Source: Rhizaria sp. SCN 62-66 (taxonomy: Eukaryota; Rhizaria, unplaced). From it: 20,814 nt of DNA. Below, piece by piece: positions 9,815 to 18,669 of this stretch. The translations under genes and the position numbers were made by a program. Position 1 is the stretch's first letter, and the number at the start of each line of letters is the position of its first letter. Location: contig MEDY01000453.1 of the NCBI GenBank assembly GCA_001724265.1, forward strand, positions 1-20,814, in the 5' to 3' direction. The notes under the pieces were generated by a model. The model worked only from the letters and a program-made list of their open reading frames with translations. It was not told the origin of the DNA and did not search any database.

Positions 9815-10845
9815 TTACTTTTTGGTGGTGGCGCACATCTTCTCAAGGTTCTTGAAGTAGCGGATGGTGCGGACGCGGCACTCGAGCGTGGCGTCATCGT
9901 CGAGCACCAGCAGCGCGCTCTTGTGCATCTGCAGCACCGACATCGTGTACATGTGGTTCACGCCGAGCTCGATGCACTTCATCACGGCGTCGGCCTTGCC
10001 GATGCCGGTGGTAGCGACGACGACTTCGCGCGCGTCCATGACGGTCCCGACGCCCACCGTGAGCGCCATCGTGGGCACGTTCGACACGTCGTCGCCGAAG
10101 AAGCGCGAGTTGGCAACAATCGTCTCGTAGGCGAGCGTCTTGATGCGCGTGCGCGAGGTGAGCGAAGAGCCGGGCTCGTTGAAGGCGATGTGGCCGTCGG
10201 AGCCCAGGCCGGCTAAGAAGAGCTCGATGCCGCCGAAGCGCGCGATCGCGGCCTCGTACTCGCGGCACTCCTGCTCCAGGTCCTCCGCCTCGCCGTTGAG
10301 AATGTGCACGTTGGCGGGCACAATGTCGATGTGCTTGAAGAGGTGCTGCCACATGAAGGTGTGGTAGCTCTGCTCGTGGTCGCGAGGCAGACCGACATAC
10401 TCGTCCATGTTGAACGTCACCACGTGCTTGAAGGAGAGCTCACCGGCCTGCGGGAGCAAATGTGTAAAGTACAACGAAAAGAAGGCACCATGTTGCAGAG
10501 GTTAGCAGAGTTATATATCATGCGTGAGATGTGTTGCGGTGCAGGAAGGTGTAGCGATGAGAGATTATGAAGTGACGCCAGCGGTGCCGAGAACGAGATT
10601 TTGGTGGTTTTAGGTGGGAGCTGAAGGAATAAAAACAAAAGATTATTGTAGACAAGAGTTGATTGTAGACGAACCTTGCAGTACTCGACGAGCTTCTTGT
10701 AGATGGGGATGGGAGTGGAGCCCGTGGGAAGACCGAGCACGAACGGGCGCTCCTCAGTGGGAGCGAATGCATGAATGCGGTTCTTGATGTGCTCCGCAAC
10801 ATACAGAGCGACATCGGGCGCAACTTCACGAATGATGACACGCAT
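9815..10845 (-). CDS. Glucosamine-6-phosphate deaminase, two exons 10845-10675 and 10447-9815
   Basis: The enzyme converts glucosamine-6-phosphate to fructose-6-phosphate and ammonia in the cytosol, feeding amino sugars into glycolysis. Splicing gives 267 residues, almost the length of E. coli NagB (266) and shorter than animal GNPDA (about 289). Visible blocks are GLPTGSTP (phosphate loop), FNMDEYVGLPRDH, AGLGSDGHIAFNEPGSSL, TVGVGTVMDA and GVNHMYTMSVLQMH. Catalytic residues fall at the E. coli numbers: D72, D141, H143 and E148. The allosteric GlcNAc-6-phosphate site residues S151, S152, R158, K160 and Y254 are also present. The start is the only ATG that gives the family N-terminus MRVIIRE, and the stop is TAA. 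The gene lies downstream of, and on the same strand as, the AP-4 mu gene, with a 339-base gap. Animal, fungal and bacterial forms share this fold, so the family is certain but the origin is not. Confidence 0.97.
10448..10674 (-). other. Intron of the glucosamine-6-phosphate deaminase gene (227 bp, phase 0)
   Basis: On the minus strand the donor is AAG/GTTCGTCT and the acceptor GCTCCCGCAG/GCC. A branch-like TGCTAAC lies at 10507-10501, about 53 bases before the acceptor. Removal joins LVEYCK to AGELSFKHV, which is continuous in homologues. Confidence 0.95.
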
Positions 10846-10955
10846 AGTTTTTCAACAGAAAAGCAAAACGCAGCTTCACGATCACATCTTTTCTACGACT
10901 CCTCTTCAAAATCATGCCGCCCTTCCGCCCTTTTGCGTTCCTGGGACAGTCAGCC

Positions 10956-10962
10956 GGCCAAT
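10956..10962 (+). promoter_or_regulatory. Candidate CCAAT element upstream of the deaminase gene (inverted)
   Basis: The sequence ggccaat on the plus strand reads ATTGGCC toward the minus-strand gene, about 110 bases upstream of its ATG. CCAAT boxes work in either orientation. The same heptamer precedes SF3A3. Confidence 0.3.
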
Positions 10963-11052
10963 AGCGTGGACAATAGTACTTTCTAGATTTTTCACAACGA
11001 CAACAAACACAAACGAGTAAAATTCCGGACTATCTTAAAAATAAAGCTATCA

Positions 11053-11058
11053 TTTATT
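11053..11058 (-). terminator. Candidate poly(A) signal AATAAA for AP-4 mu
   Basis: The minus strand reads AATAAA about 127 bases after the AP-4 mu stop codon, within an AT-rich tract. It is the only canonical hexamer seen in a plausible position for this gene. The other genes in the window lack an obvious one. Confidence 0.35.
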
Positions 11059-11184
11059 AGATTTTATCATACTTTTACGCTATAATACAAACATTCAAAA
11101 CATATAGAACAATCATTTGTGGACATCACAACAGATTCTTTAACTAATCCCTCAAGCCTGGCGTTTCGCTCCGGCGTTGGGCCC

Positions 11185-12567
11185 TCACATGCGGCAGACG
11201 TAGCTGTTCGCGCGCGAGAGGTAGCGCACCCAGCGCTCCATCTCGTAGCCCTGCTGCGTGGCGGTGCGCAGGTAGACGACGCGGAGCCGCGAGGCCGAGT
11301 ACATGGGCACCTCGAAGTGCATCGAGATGGGCCCAACTTCCTTGCGCACGGCCGCGCCTGCCGCGGCCGAGAGCGTCACGCGGCACCGGATCAGGTGCTC
11401 CTGCGCGCCGTCGAAGCGCTTGATGTACCAGCGCAGCACCTTGGCCTTGTCGTCGTACTCGGCGACCTGGTCCTTGGGCGCGCCGCTGCCGCCGTCGCGG
11501 CTGCCAGGCACGGGCACGTTGCCCAGCTCGGCGACGACCGAGGTCGCCGTGCGCGGCAGCGGGATCAGCACCACGACGTTGGTGCCGTAGTTGGCCTCGG
11601 GGATGTCGGCGCGGACCTTGATCGCGAGCTCGATCTTGTGCGGCGACGCCAGCTCGAAGAAGGGGAACACGCGGAACGGGGGCCGGAACTCGCCCGTCAC
11701 GCGGTAGTTCATCGCCACAAACTCGCCGTCAGGCGGCACCAGCGTCAGCACGCGCTGTGACTCCCAATCAGAGAGCCGCACGCACTCGTGGAAGTTGCAG
11801 TCGTCGAGCTCCACGGCGTGTGCGCCAGCGTGCGCCGGCCGCTCAGAGCCGTCGCCGAGCACGACCAGGTCCTCGTTCAGCGCCAGCCGCAGCTCGGGGT
11901 TCCCGCCCAGGTAGGACTTGACCTGGATAGTCCCGTCCACGGCCTGGTTCAGCACGTGCCCCGCCGAGTCGAAGGTGAGCGAGAGGCGCTCGAAGACGTC
12001 GACGAAGACCTGGTTCTTCTGCCGGTCGCGCGTGCGGAACGTGATGGGCTTGTCGACCGCAGAGGACTGGATGGTCTTGCTCGCGCTGCTAAAGACGGCG
12101 GGCAGCTTGAGCCCGCCACGCGTCTCGGGCACGGCGTTGGCCACGGGCGCGGGGTCGTTGAAGATGAAGGCCTTGAGCGACTCGGTGGAGCAGGTCTGCG
12201 GGTAGCCCCAGTCGAAGATCTCGTCGAGCAGCTCGTAGATGAGCGTGAAGTTGGAGCGCACCGACTCCTCCGTGAGCACGCCACAATAGTCCTTGAAGAG
12301 GCGCGTAATGCGCACGAGCAGCTCAATGGCTTCGGCGGGGGACTCGTTCGTGATGGTCGTCAGCACGAAGAAGAGCCCGGACTTCTTGATCCAGACGTAG
12401 TGCACGCCGTCCACGTTGAACACCGGCGGCGCCTCCTGCGCGCGCCCGTTCCAGAAGCGCACGTGACGGAAAAAGGTCTCAGCCGTGGAGCGGATCAGCT
12501 CGGAGCGGAACGAACGGAACACGATCGAGTCGCCGCGCGGGCCCAGCACGTAGAACTGAGAGAACAT
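11185..12567 (-). CDS. AP4M1: AP-4 complex subunit mu (adaptor medium chain)
   Basis: This is the medium chain of the AP-4 adaptor, which sorts cargo into vesicles at the trans-Golgi network. A single exon encodes 460 residues (human AP4M1 about 453). The N-terminal longin-like domain (1 to about 140) opens with MFSQFYVLGPRGD and contains FKDYCGVLTEESVRSNFTLI, then YELLDEIFDWGYPQTCSTE. That last block separates AP medium chains from coatomer delta. The mu-homology domain (about 184-460) starts at KNQVFVDVFERLS and ends WVRYLSRANSYVCRM. D190 and W446 align with the Asp and Trp of the tyrosine-motif pocket in AP-2 mu (inferred). The AP-4 assignment over other mu chains rests on overall similarity to human AP4M1 and on the C-terminus. 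The ATG at 12567 gives the family start; a longer frame upstream has no ATG. The stop is TGA. Confidence 0.92.
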   Translation of the reverse strand: MFSQFYVLGPRGDSIVFRSFRSELIRSTAETFFRHVRFWNGRAQEAPPVFNVDGVHYVWIKKSGLFFVLTTITNESPAEAIELLVRITRLFKDYCGVLTEESVRSNFTLIYELLDEIFDWGYPQTCSTESLKAFIFNDPAPVANAVPETRGGLKLPAVFSSASKTIQSSAVDKPITFRTRDRQKNQVFVDVFERLSLTFDSAGHVLNQAVDGTIQVKSYLGGNPELRLALNEDLVVLGDGSERPAHAGAHAVELDDCNFHECVRLSDWESQRVLTLVPPDGEFVAMNYRVTGEFRPPFRVFPFFELASPHKIELAIKVRADIPEANYGTNVVVLIPLPRTATSVVAELGNVPVPGSRDGGSGAPKDQVAEYDDKAKVLRWYIKRFDGAQEHLIRCRVTLSAAAGAAVRKEVGPISMHFEVPMYSASRLRVVYLRTATQQGYEMERWVRYLSRANSYVCRM

Positions 12568-13308
12568 GACGCTGGCGTTACGGTCTCCTGATGTGCGTGT
12601 GCTTAGGGTTGTGTAGGTTGATACGGGTGCAGTGAGGATGGAGTGCCACAACAACAGACCAGAAAGAGGAGCTTAGGGTCGAGTAAGCGGCGTTGCTATG
12701 CCTTGACGGGAAGACGGAAAGCGAAGCAGGTCTGCAGACGGAGAATCAGCAACGAGACAGAAGACGAGAGACAAGGAGGGTGAGCACGAGGCTCGGGCGC
12801 ATTGCATGTTGACGAGTTAAAACGCAAATTAAAAGAAATATCAACGCAGTATCTCGCGATACAAAGGCACTAGCACGTTGTTTGTGTCTTAGTTATTGAG
12901 ATAACGCGGTAAAGAGAGAGGGAGACGTCTCCAGTCAGCAAGCTCCGACAGGGGCGAATCTTTTCTCATTGATCGACGCGAGGATCGGCAGTGGCGGCAA
13001 CGGGAATTTACTAAGATATTGTGCACATAACGTCCAAGCGACGAATCATCACACACAGGTATCAGCCGATATACAGCACGCATAATCCGGATGCGAAATT
13101 TAGCTGCACACGCGAAACAGAGACGGCATTTTTTGCGAACCACCTCGTGGTAGCGCCAGAAAGTTGATTCGTGGTTGGCCAGGATATTGCCTTCGCCATC
13201 TCGTTTTTCCCTTCGTCAACAGTCGTTTTACAGCGTTTTTTACGACCTTTAACACTTTTTATCTTTTTATTTTATTTTACACCCGCCCAATTTTGCGTTA
13301 ACCAGAGC
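12568..13308. other. Divergent intergenic/promoter region between AP-4 mu and the large acidic protein gene
   Basis: This 741-base non-coding stretch lies between two outward-facing start codons. Near 12700-12790 the minus strand is pyrimidine-rich, as a 5' leader of AP-4 mu might be. From about 13200 to 13280 the plus strand is T-rich and runs to within 30 bases of the downstream ATG. Two copies of ACCCTAAGC are listed separately. An 84-codon minus-strand frame at 12889-13143 has no recognisable features, and I do not call it. Confidence 0.55.
12601..12679 (-). promoter_or_regulatory. Two copies of an ACCCTAAGC motif upstream of AP-4 mu
   Basis: The minus strand carries ACCCTAAGC at 12609-12601 and again at 12679-12671, 70 bases apart and 34-112 bases upstream of the AP-4 mu ATG. 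The core resembles the telo-box (AACCCTAA) of plant promoters. Two copies so close suggest an element, but nothing else supports a function. Confidence 0.25.
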
Positions 13309-16300
13309 ATGAGCAAAGGAAAGAAAGGAGGCCCCATTTCGCTCTCCATGTCGCTGGGCGAGGAGCAGGTCTTCGACCCCGATGCGGGCCGCTTCATCGC
13401 TGCGCAGCCTGTTGCCAAGAAGCCTGCTGCTGCTGAGGGGCCCAAGTTTGGCCCCGCGCAGACCACGGGCGCCGCGGCCCCCGTGGTGATGCCCGCAGCA
13501 GAGTCCTCCCGCTCGCCGCCAGCGACCGCGACGACAGGCAAGCAGCCAGGCGCAGCAGCAGCAGCAGCTGCCAAGCCTGCTGCTGCTGCGCCGAAGCTTA
13601 CCCCGGCCGAGGCTGCAGCCGCCGCGGCCCGCGCCGCGCCCGCGCCCGCTACTTCTAGGCCCCTCCGCGGCAATCACAACAACAAGCTCCACGGCCACGG
13701 CGCCAGCGACAACGACGAGGACAACGACGACGACAACGACGAGGGCGCGAGCGCGGGCGTCTCCACCGCCGCTGCCGCCGCCGCCGCCTTCCCCGCCGCG
13801 CCCGAACTCCTCGTGGCGGCGCCCTAGACCGCGCCGGAGCCCGACTTCGAGCCTGGGCCGGATCCCGACGCGCACATCGTGTTCGAGGTCGACGAGATGA
13901 CTGCCAAGGCGCTTGCGCTCGAGCGCCGCTACGCGCGCAAGGCCGGCGCGCGCGGGGGCGCCAAGACTGCCGCCGCATTACCCGCGTCCGCCGCGTTAGT
14001 CTCGGAGGACGGCGGCACCGAGATCGTTGTCGTGCGCAGCAGCACCCGTTCGCGCTCGCGACCCCGCGGCACCGGCGTCCGGCCCGACAGTGACGACGAC
14101 GACGACGACGACGGCGGCGGGCGCGGGCGCGGGCGCGCCGGGAAGGCCGGCAAGGACGATAAAGACGACGACGATGAGATGATGCGCAAGTTCACCGTCG
14201 TGTCAAACATCGAGGGCCGCTCTGGCGCCACGCTCGTCGTCGGCAGCGCCAGTAACAACAATGGCGGCAAAAGCACTGACAGCTCGAGCAGTGCGAGTGC
14301 TGCGCCTGCTGCGCCCTCGACTGCGACGGCTGCGCCCAAGAGCAAAGCCGAGGCAAAGGCTGAGGCCAAGGCTGCCGCGAAGGCCGAGGCCGAGGCCGCT
14401 GCCGCCGCCAAGGCTGAGGCCAAGGCCAAGGCCAAGACCGACGCCGAGGTCGATGCCCGCGCCAAGGCCGCGGCGGCGCGGGTGGCGGCGGACCGGCGCG
14501 AGTCAGAGGCCCGCATTGCGGCCGCCGCCAAGGCCGCCGCTGCGAAGCACCAGCAGCATCAGCTCGAGCTCCAGGGTAAGGGCAAAGGCAGCGCCAGCAG
14601 CACCAGCAGCACTGGCAAGGGCGGCAGCGGCAAGGTGAAGCACAGCTCTGCGCTGGGCTCCGGCTCCGACTCGGACTCCGAGGCTGGCGCTGGCCACCGG
14701 CGCGGCAACGCTGGCACTGGCCGGGGCAACGTCGCCGTCGCCGTCGCTGTCGCCGCTACTAACGACGGCGACGATGATGATGACGATGATGACGACGACG
14801 ACGGGCCTTTCTTGGACTTTGACGACGACGGAGGCCGCCGCCCCGCCTCCTCCAAGCCCGCTGCAGCCAAGGCCGGCGCGAAGCAGCCCGCCGCCTCCGC
14901 GACTGCGACCGCTGCGGCTGCAAAGCCCAAGACGAACACTACCAAGTCCACCGTCTCGGCGGCGACCGCGAGTGCGAATGGCAGCGCCAGCAGTTCCCGC
15001 GGCGACTCCCGCGGCGACGCCGCCACTGGCCCCGCCACCGCCTCCGGTTCGCGCGGCGACGGCGTGCGCTTCGGCGAGGCGCAGACGGTCAGATTCGCGA
15101 AGGACGCGCCCCCCGCCGAGGTGGGCGCCGCCGCCGCCGCCGCCGCCGCCACCGCGTCCGCCACAGCGACGAGCTCGACCAAGACTAGAGTGGGCGATAG
15201 CAGCCCCGCCGCGACCAAGACCCCGGCCACGACCACGTCTGCTACCGTCCCCAAGTCCGCAATCAAGCCCACGCCCGCGCCCGCGAAGCCCAAGGCGAAG
15301 AAGAAGAAGGGCTGGTTCTGCGGGCTCTGTGCGGGCGGCGCCGACGATGACGACGACAAGGCCTCCGTCTCAGCCGCCGCGGGCGCGGAGGGCGCCGCCG
15401 AGGGCGCGGCAGACGGCGTGGGCATGCAGCAGCGGCGCCCCCGCCCCGACACTATGCGCGGCACGGAGACGGAGCTGGCGCTGGAGCTGGAGGTACAGGC
15501 CGTGGCGGCGACGCGCGGGGACGCGGCCGCGCGCGCCGCTCAGTCCCGCGAGCAGGCGCGCGCCGAGGCGCTGGCGCGCGCGGCGGACCCCCGCGCGCGC
15601 GCCGCCGTTGCGCTGCACCACCCTGACGCGGCGCTGAACCGCATCGACCTGGGCGCGGACGACGACGACGACGACGGCGACGGCGGCGACGACGACAATG
15701 ACCGGAAGGAGATGCGGGTAACCGTGGGCATCGAGCTGCCCGCGGCTGAGGCAGACAAGGAGAGCGCGGCGGCCGCGGCGGCGGCGGCGGCCGCGGCCGC
15801 CGAGGCCAGCGACCCCCTGACGAAGCCAAAGCCAGTTCCCGAGCCGGAGCCCGCGCCCGCCGCCGCTGCGCCCGCGCCTGCGGCCGTCGCGGCGGGCGCG
15901 GGGCTGTCTCGGCTGGCGGGCCTGCTGGAGGGCCGCGCCACCGCCGCCGAGGCTGAGGTGCGCGCCGCGCTCGAGGCCGCGCGCGCGGCCGAGGAGCGCC
16001 GCCGCCTGGCCGAGGCCGACGCCGCCGCGCGCGCTGCTGGCGCCGACGCCGCGCCCGCCTTTACGGCCGCGCTCGACGCCGCCGCGGCGGCCGAACGCGA
16101 CGGGGAGCTCGAGCTCACCGATCGTGGGCAAAGTGACAGTGGGCAGGGTGACCGTGAGCACGGTGACCGTGGGCAAGGTCAGGGTGACGGTGGGGGTGAG
16201 GGGACCGAGTTCGAGCTGGCCGTCGTGTCGCGCCGCGGTGGCAAGCGTCGCAATACTGCTGGCGGCGACGACGACGACAACGATGGCGAGGACGCCGAAA

Positions 16301-18189
16301 GCGCCGAAGCGGCCGCCGCGCGCCGCGCCGCCGCCGTCGCCGCTGCGGCGGCCGCTGCCGAGGCTGCGGAGGCCGCCGCCGCCGAGGCCGTCGCCGCGGA
16401 GGCCGCGCGCGCCGCGGCGGACGCCTGGCGCGCCGAGGTGAACGCAGCGCGACGCGAGCTGGGGCTGGCGATGCTGACCGACGCGCAGCTCGACACGGCT
16501 TTCACGGACACGTTCGAGCGCGCGGGCGGGCTGTGGAGCCTCTACGCGTCGCCCACGGCGCCCATTCCCGCCGCGAACAGCAGCGGCAGGAGCGAGAGCA
16601 AGAGCAAGAGCAAGGGCGAGGCCGAGAGCAAGAGCGAGGACGCCGAGGCCGCGGCCCCGGTGTCGCTCTTCGATCTCGTCGCCGCCACTGAACAACAGCA
16701 GCAGCAGCAGCAGGAGCAGGAGCAGGAGCAGAAGCAGAAGCAGAAGCGCGTCGGCGCGACCACCGTGGCGACTGAGGCCGCGGCAGAGCACCCTCTGTCC
16801 GAGGAGGAGGAGGCGGCGGGGCGCGCGCGGGAGCAGCGCCGCGAGATCAAGCGCGCCGCGGCCGCCGCCGAGGCCGCGGTCGCCGCCGCGGAGGCCGAGG
16901 CCGCGGCCGCCAGGACTGCCCGCAAGGCCGCGCGTAAGGCGGCGCGTCTCGAGGCTCTCGCGGCCGACTCTGCCTCTGGCGCTGCGCTTGCGCCTGCGCC
17001 TGCGCCCGCGTCGGTGGCGGGCGCGGGCGTGTTGATCCCGGAGCTGGAGGGCCTGTTCGACCCCGAGGCCTTCGTCGCGCGCGCCTTCGAGGCCGACGGC
17101 TCCGTGGACCCCCTAACGCACGCCGACGCGGGCACTGGCGCTGGTGCCGCTGCTGCTGCTGCCGCTGGCACTGGGATTAACAACGCCGATCACGTCGACG
17201 ACGAGGAGGAGCAGCGGCGCCTCTTCATGTCCGGCGCCGCCGGCGTCACCGCCGGCAGCGGCGACGGGCGCACCAGGAGCAAGAAGACCGCGGGCGGCAC
17301 GGCGGTCGCGTCGCGCGCGAGTTTGTTCGGGCACGACGACGAGGCCGACCGCGATGACAGCGACGGACTCTTTGGCGCCAACTCCGACGCTCACTACAAC
17401 AACACTAGTGCGCGCAGCAAGCGCGAGGCTGCCGCTGCCGCTGCAACTGCAACGGACGCTGGCGCTGGCGCTGAGGGCGGTGGCGGCGAGGGGCTGAGCT
17501 CGACGGATAAGCTGCTGGAGGAGCTGGTGCGGCTGCGTGGCGAGGGCGACCTGCCCGACGTGGGCGACACCGAGAACGAGCCTCCGCTCGAGGGCGACAA
17601 GCTAGAGGTACGTCGCAGTTTATACTCGTTCGCCTATCGTTAGCAAAGCATTGATGTGGCACAAGCTGTAATGAACATATCCGAAATCGAATTACGACAT
17701 ATTTTGCATATATAACATACTTCTACATCTTTATATTTCTTTGCTACATTTTTATCGCTATCTCACCAAGTTGTGTTCTATCTTGTCTTGTTTTGTCTCA
17801 CACCACAGGCATTCCTGGTCGACACGGTGTGGCAATGGGACGAGGGCCTGGTCTGCTTCGCCGCCAGTGGCGTGCTGCTGACCTCCTCCGCGCCCGCCCA
17901 GTCCTCTTCGTCCGCCGCGGCGGCGCAGTGCGAGTGGCGCGTGGAGGGCGCAGTGCTGCGCGTGCTGCTGGGCGCGCACGGCGTCCACGAGCTGCGGCTG
18001 GCTTTGTCCCGCCGCGAGGCAGGCGGCGTGCGTCGGTTTGACTGGCGGCCCGTGCACCTCATGCTTGTCGGCGCAGTCAGGGGCGCGGCTGAGGCCGGGA
18101 ACGGCTTCCCGCACGCCTGGCTCGCGCGCAAGAGCGCGGAGCTCGGCATGGGGGCCGGCGCCGCGGCCGACGGATGCGTCATAGTGTAA
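13309..18189 (+). CDS. Large acidic Ala-rich protein of unknown function, exons 13309-17607 and 17809-18189, interrupted by in-frame TAG
   Basis: I do not recognise this protein. ATG 13309 starts MSKGKKGGPISLSMSLGEEQ, and the frame runs 172 codons to TAG at 13825-13827. It then continues in the same frame for 1260 codons to a splice donor at 17608. Exon 2 adds 126 residues and ends in TAA; read through, the total is 1559 positions. Most of it is low complexity: poly-Asp runs, AKAEAKA helices, Ala/Arg/Glu helices and poly-Gln near 16690. A short KKKKGWFCGLC patch lies near 15301-15330. The last exon encodes an ordered, beta-like segment (VWQWDEGLVCF, CEWRVEGAVLRVLL, HELRLAL). Its Trp/Gly spacing vaguely recalls small lipocalin-like barrels, but this is a weak guess. 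The stop could be genuine (two products), a lesion, readthrough, a sequencing error or part of a cryptic intron. If it ends translation, the next in-frame ATG is at 13897. Confidence 0.7.
13825..13827 (+). other. In-frame TAG inside an otherwise continuous reading frame
   Basis: The frame is open for 172 codons before and 1260 codons after this triplet, with the same Ala/Pro/Asp-rich composition on both sides. Five other genes with complete ends stop with TGA or TAA, so TAG is not otherwise used as a terminator here. A single C-to-T change from CAG would create it. A 69-base GC-rich stretch from GT 13759 to AG 13827 could be removed in frame. Its donor GTCTCC does not match the other introns. 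Confidence 0.85.
16120..16200 (+). repeat. 15-bp tandem repeat encoding DRGQG-type units
   Basis: Four contiguous 15-bp units lie at 16120-16134, 16135-16149, 16150-16164 and 16165-16179, with consensus gaccgtgggcaaggt. A six-base fragment and one diverged unit to 16200 follow. They encode DRGQS, DSGQG, DREHG and DRGQG. The unit keeps frame and disturbs the local Ala/Glu composition. Confidence 0.8.
17608..17808 (+). other. Intron of the large acidic protein gene (201 bp, phase 0)
   Basis: The donor is GAG/GTACGTCG and the acceptor CACACCACAG/GCA, with a long T/C-rich tract before it. The intron is strongly AT-rich and contains an in-frame stop at 17641-17643. The downstream frame has no ATG before the acceptor, and GC-rich coding composition resumes exactly there. 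No homologue was available to confirm the join. Confidence 0.85.
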
Positions 18190-18669
18190 CCGGACACAGA
18201 AGAAATGTTACCTAGGATCAATAGTATCGAGGAGTATTAGTTTGGGAATAGTATGGAGAAATACACTTATTTAACTAATATTATTTCACTTTTCATGATT
18301 TACGTTTCGTTTTGTTTTTAAACAGGTGGTTTATGTAGGCGAGAAACTTGGTATGATTACACTGTGCGGTGCGTACAGATTTAGCAATATCAACACAAAC
18401 AGTGTGCCATTTTACATGGTCGTAAGTGAAAAATAACAACAAACACAAATGTAAATTCTAGACTTTTAACAACTCATCATTCTGGACTGCAGGATCATTC
18501 AAGCAAGCTGAGTCTGTAGAGGTAGTTGTCAACTTAACAAACTTTTGATGAGTAGAACAAAGTATTATAACAGAAAAGAACAGATTTTCGTATAACCAAA
18601 ACAGAGCAATGGAGAAGCAAAGATTGCCATCCAATCAGCGACCGCGATCGCGGCGCCGCCTCCGAGGCC
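18190..18669. other. Convergent intergenic spacer
   Basis: These 480 AT-rich bases lie between the stop of the large acidic protein gene and the stop of the coiled-coil gene, and should hold both 3' UTRs. I see no AATAAA in a suitable place, no open frame of note and no RNA gene. Confidence 0.55.

Larger units (their letters stand above)
10846..11184. other. Intergenic: AP-4 mu 3' end and deaminase 5' region
   Basis: These 339 bases separate two tandem minus-strand genes. The right part is strongly AT-rich and holds a candidate poly(A) signal for AP-4 mu. The left part should hold the deaminase promoter, with a candidate CCAAT element. No other gene is supported. Confidence 0.55.

Noticed and set aside
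11185-12567. Coatomer delta as the identity of the medium-chain protein
   Set aside because: The QTCSTE block after the longin domain, the mu-like KNQVFVDV start of the second domain and the WVRYL C-terminus fit AP-4 mu better.
12568-12654. An N-terminal extension of AP-4 mu from 12654
   Set aside because: It would need a TTG start and adds residues absent from the family. The ATG at 12567 gives the conserved MFSQF start.
12889-13143. An 84-codon Cys/Arg-rich minus-strand frame
   Set aside because: It lies in the divergent promoter region, has no family resemblance, and lacks the GC-rich codon pattern of the real genes.
15370-16791. A 473-codon minus-strand open frame opposite the large acidic protein
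   Set aside because: It is Gly/Arg/Leu-rich antisense of Ala/Asp-rich codons without recognisable domains. The plus-strand frame is far longer and spliced to a further coding exon.
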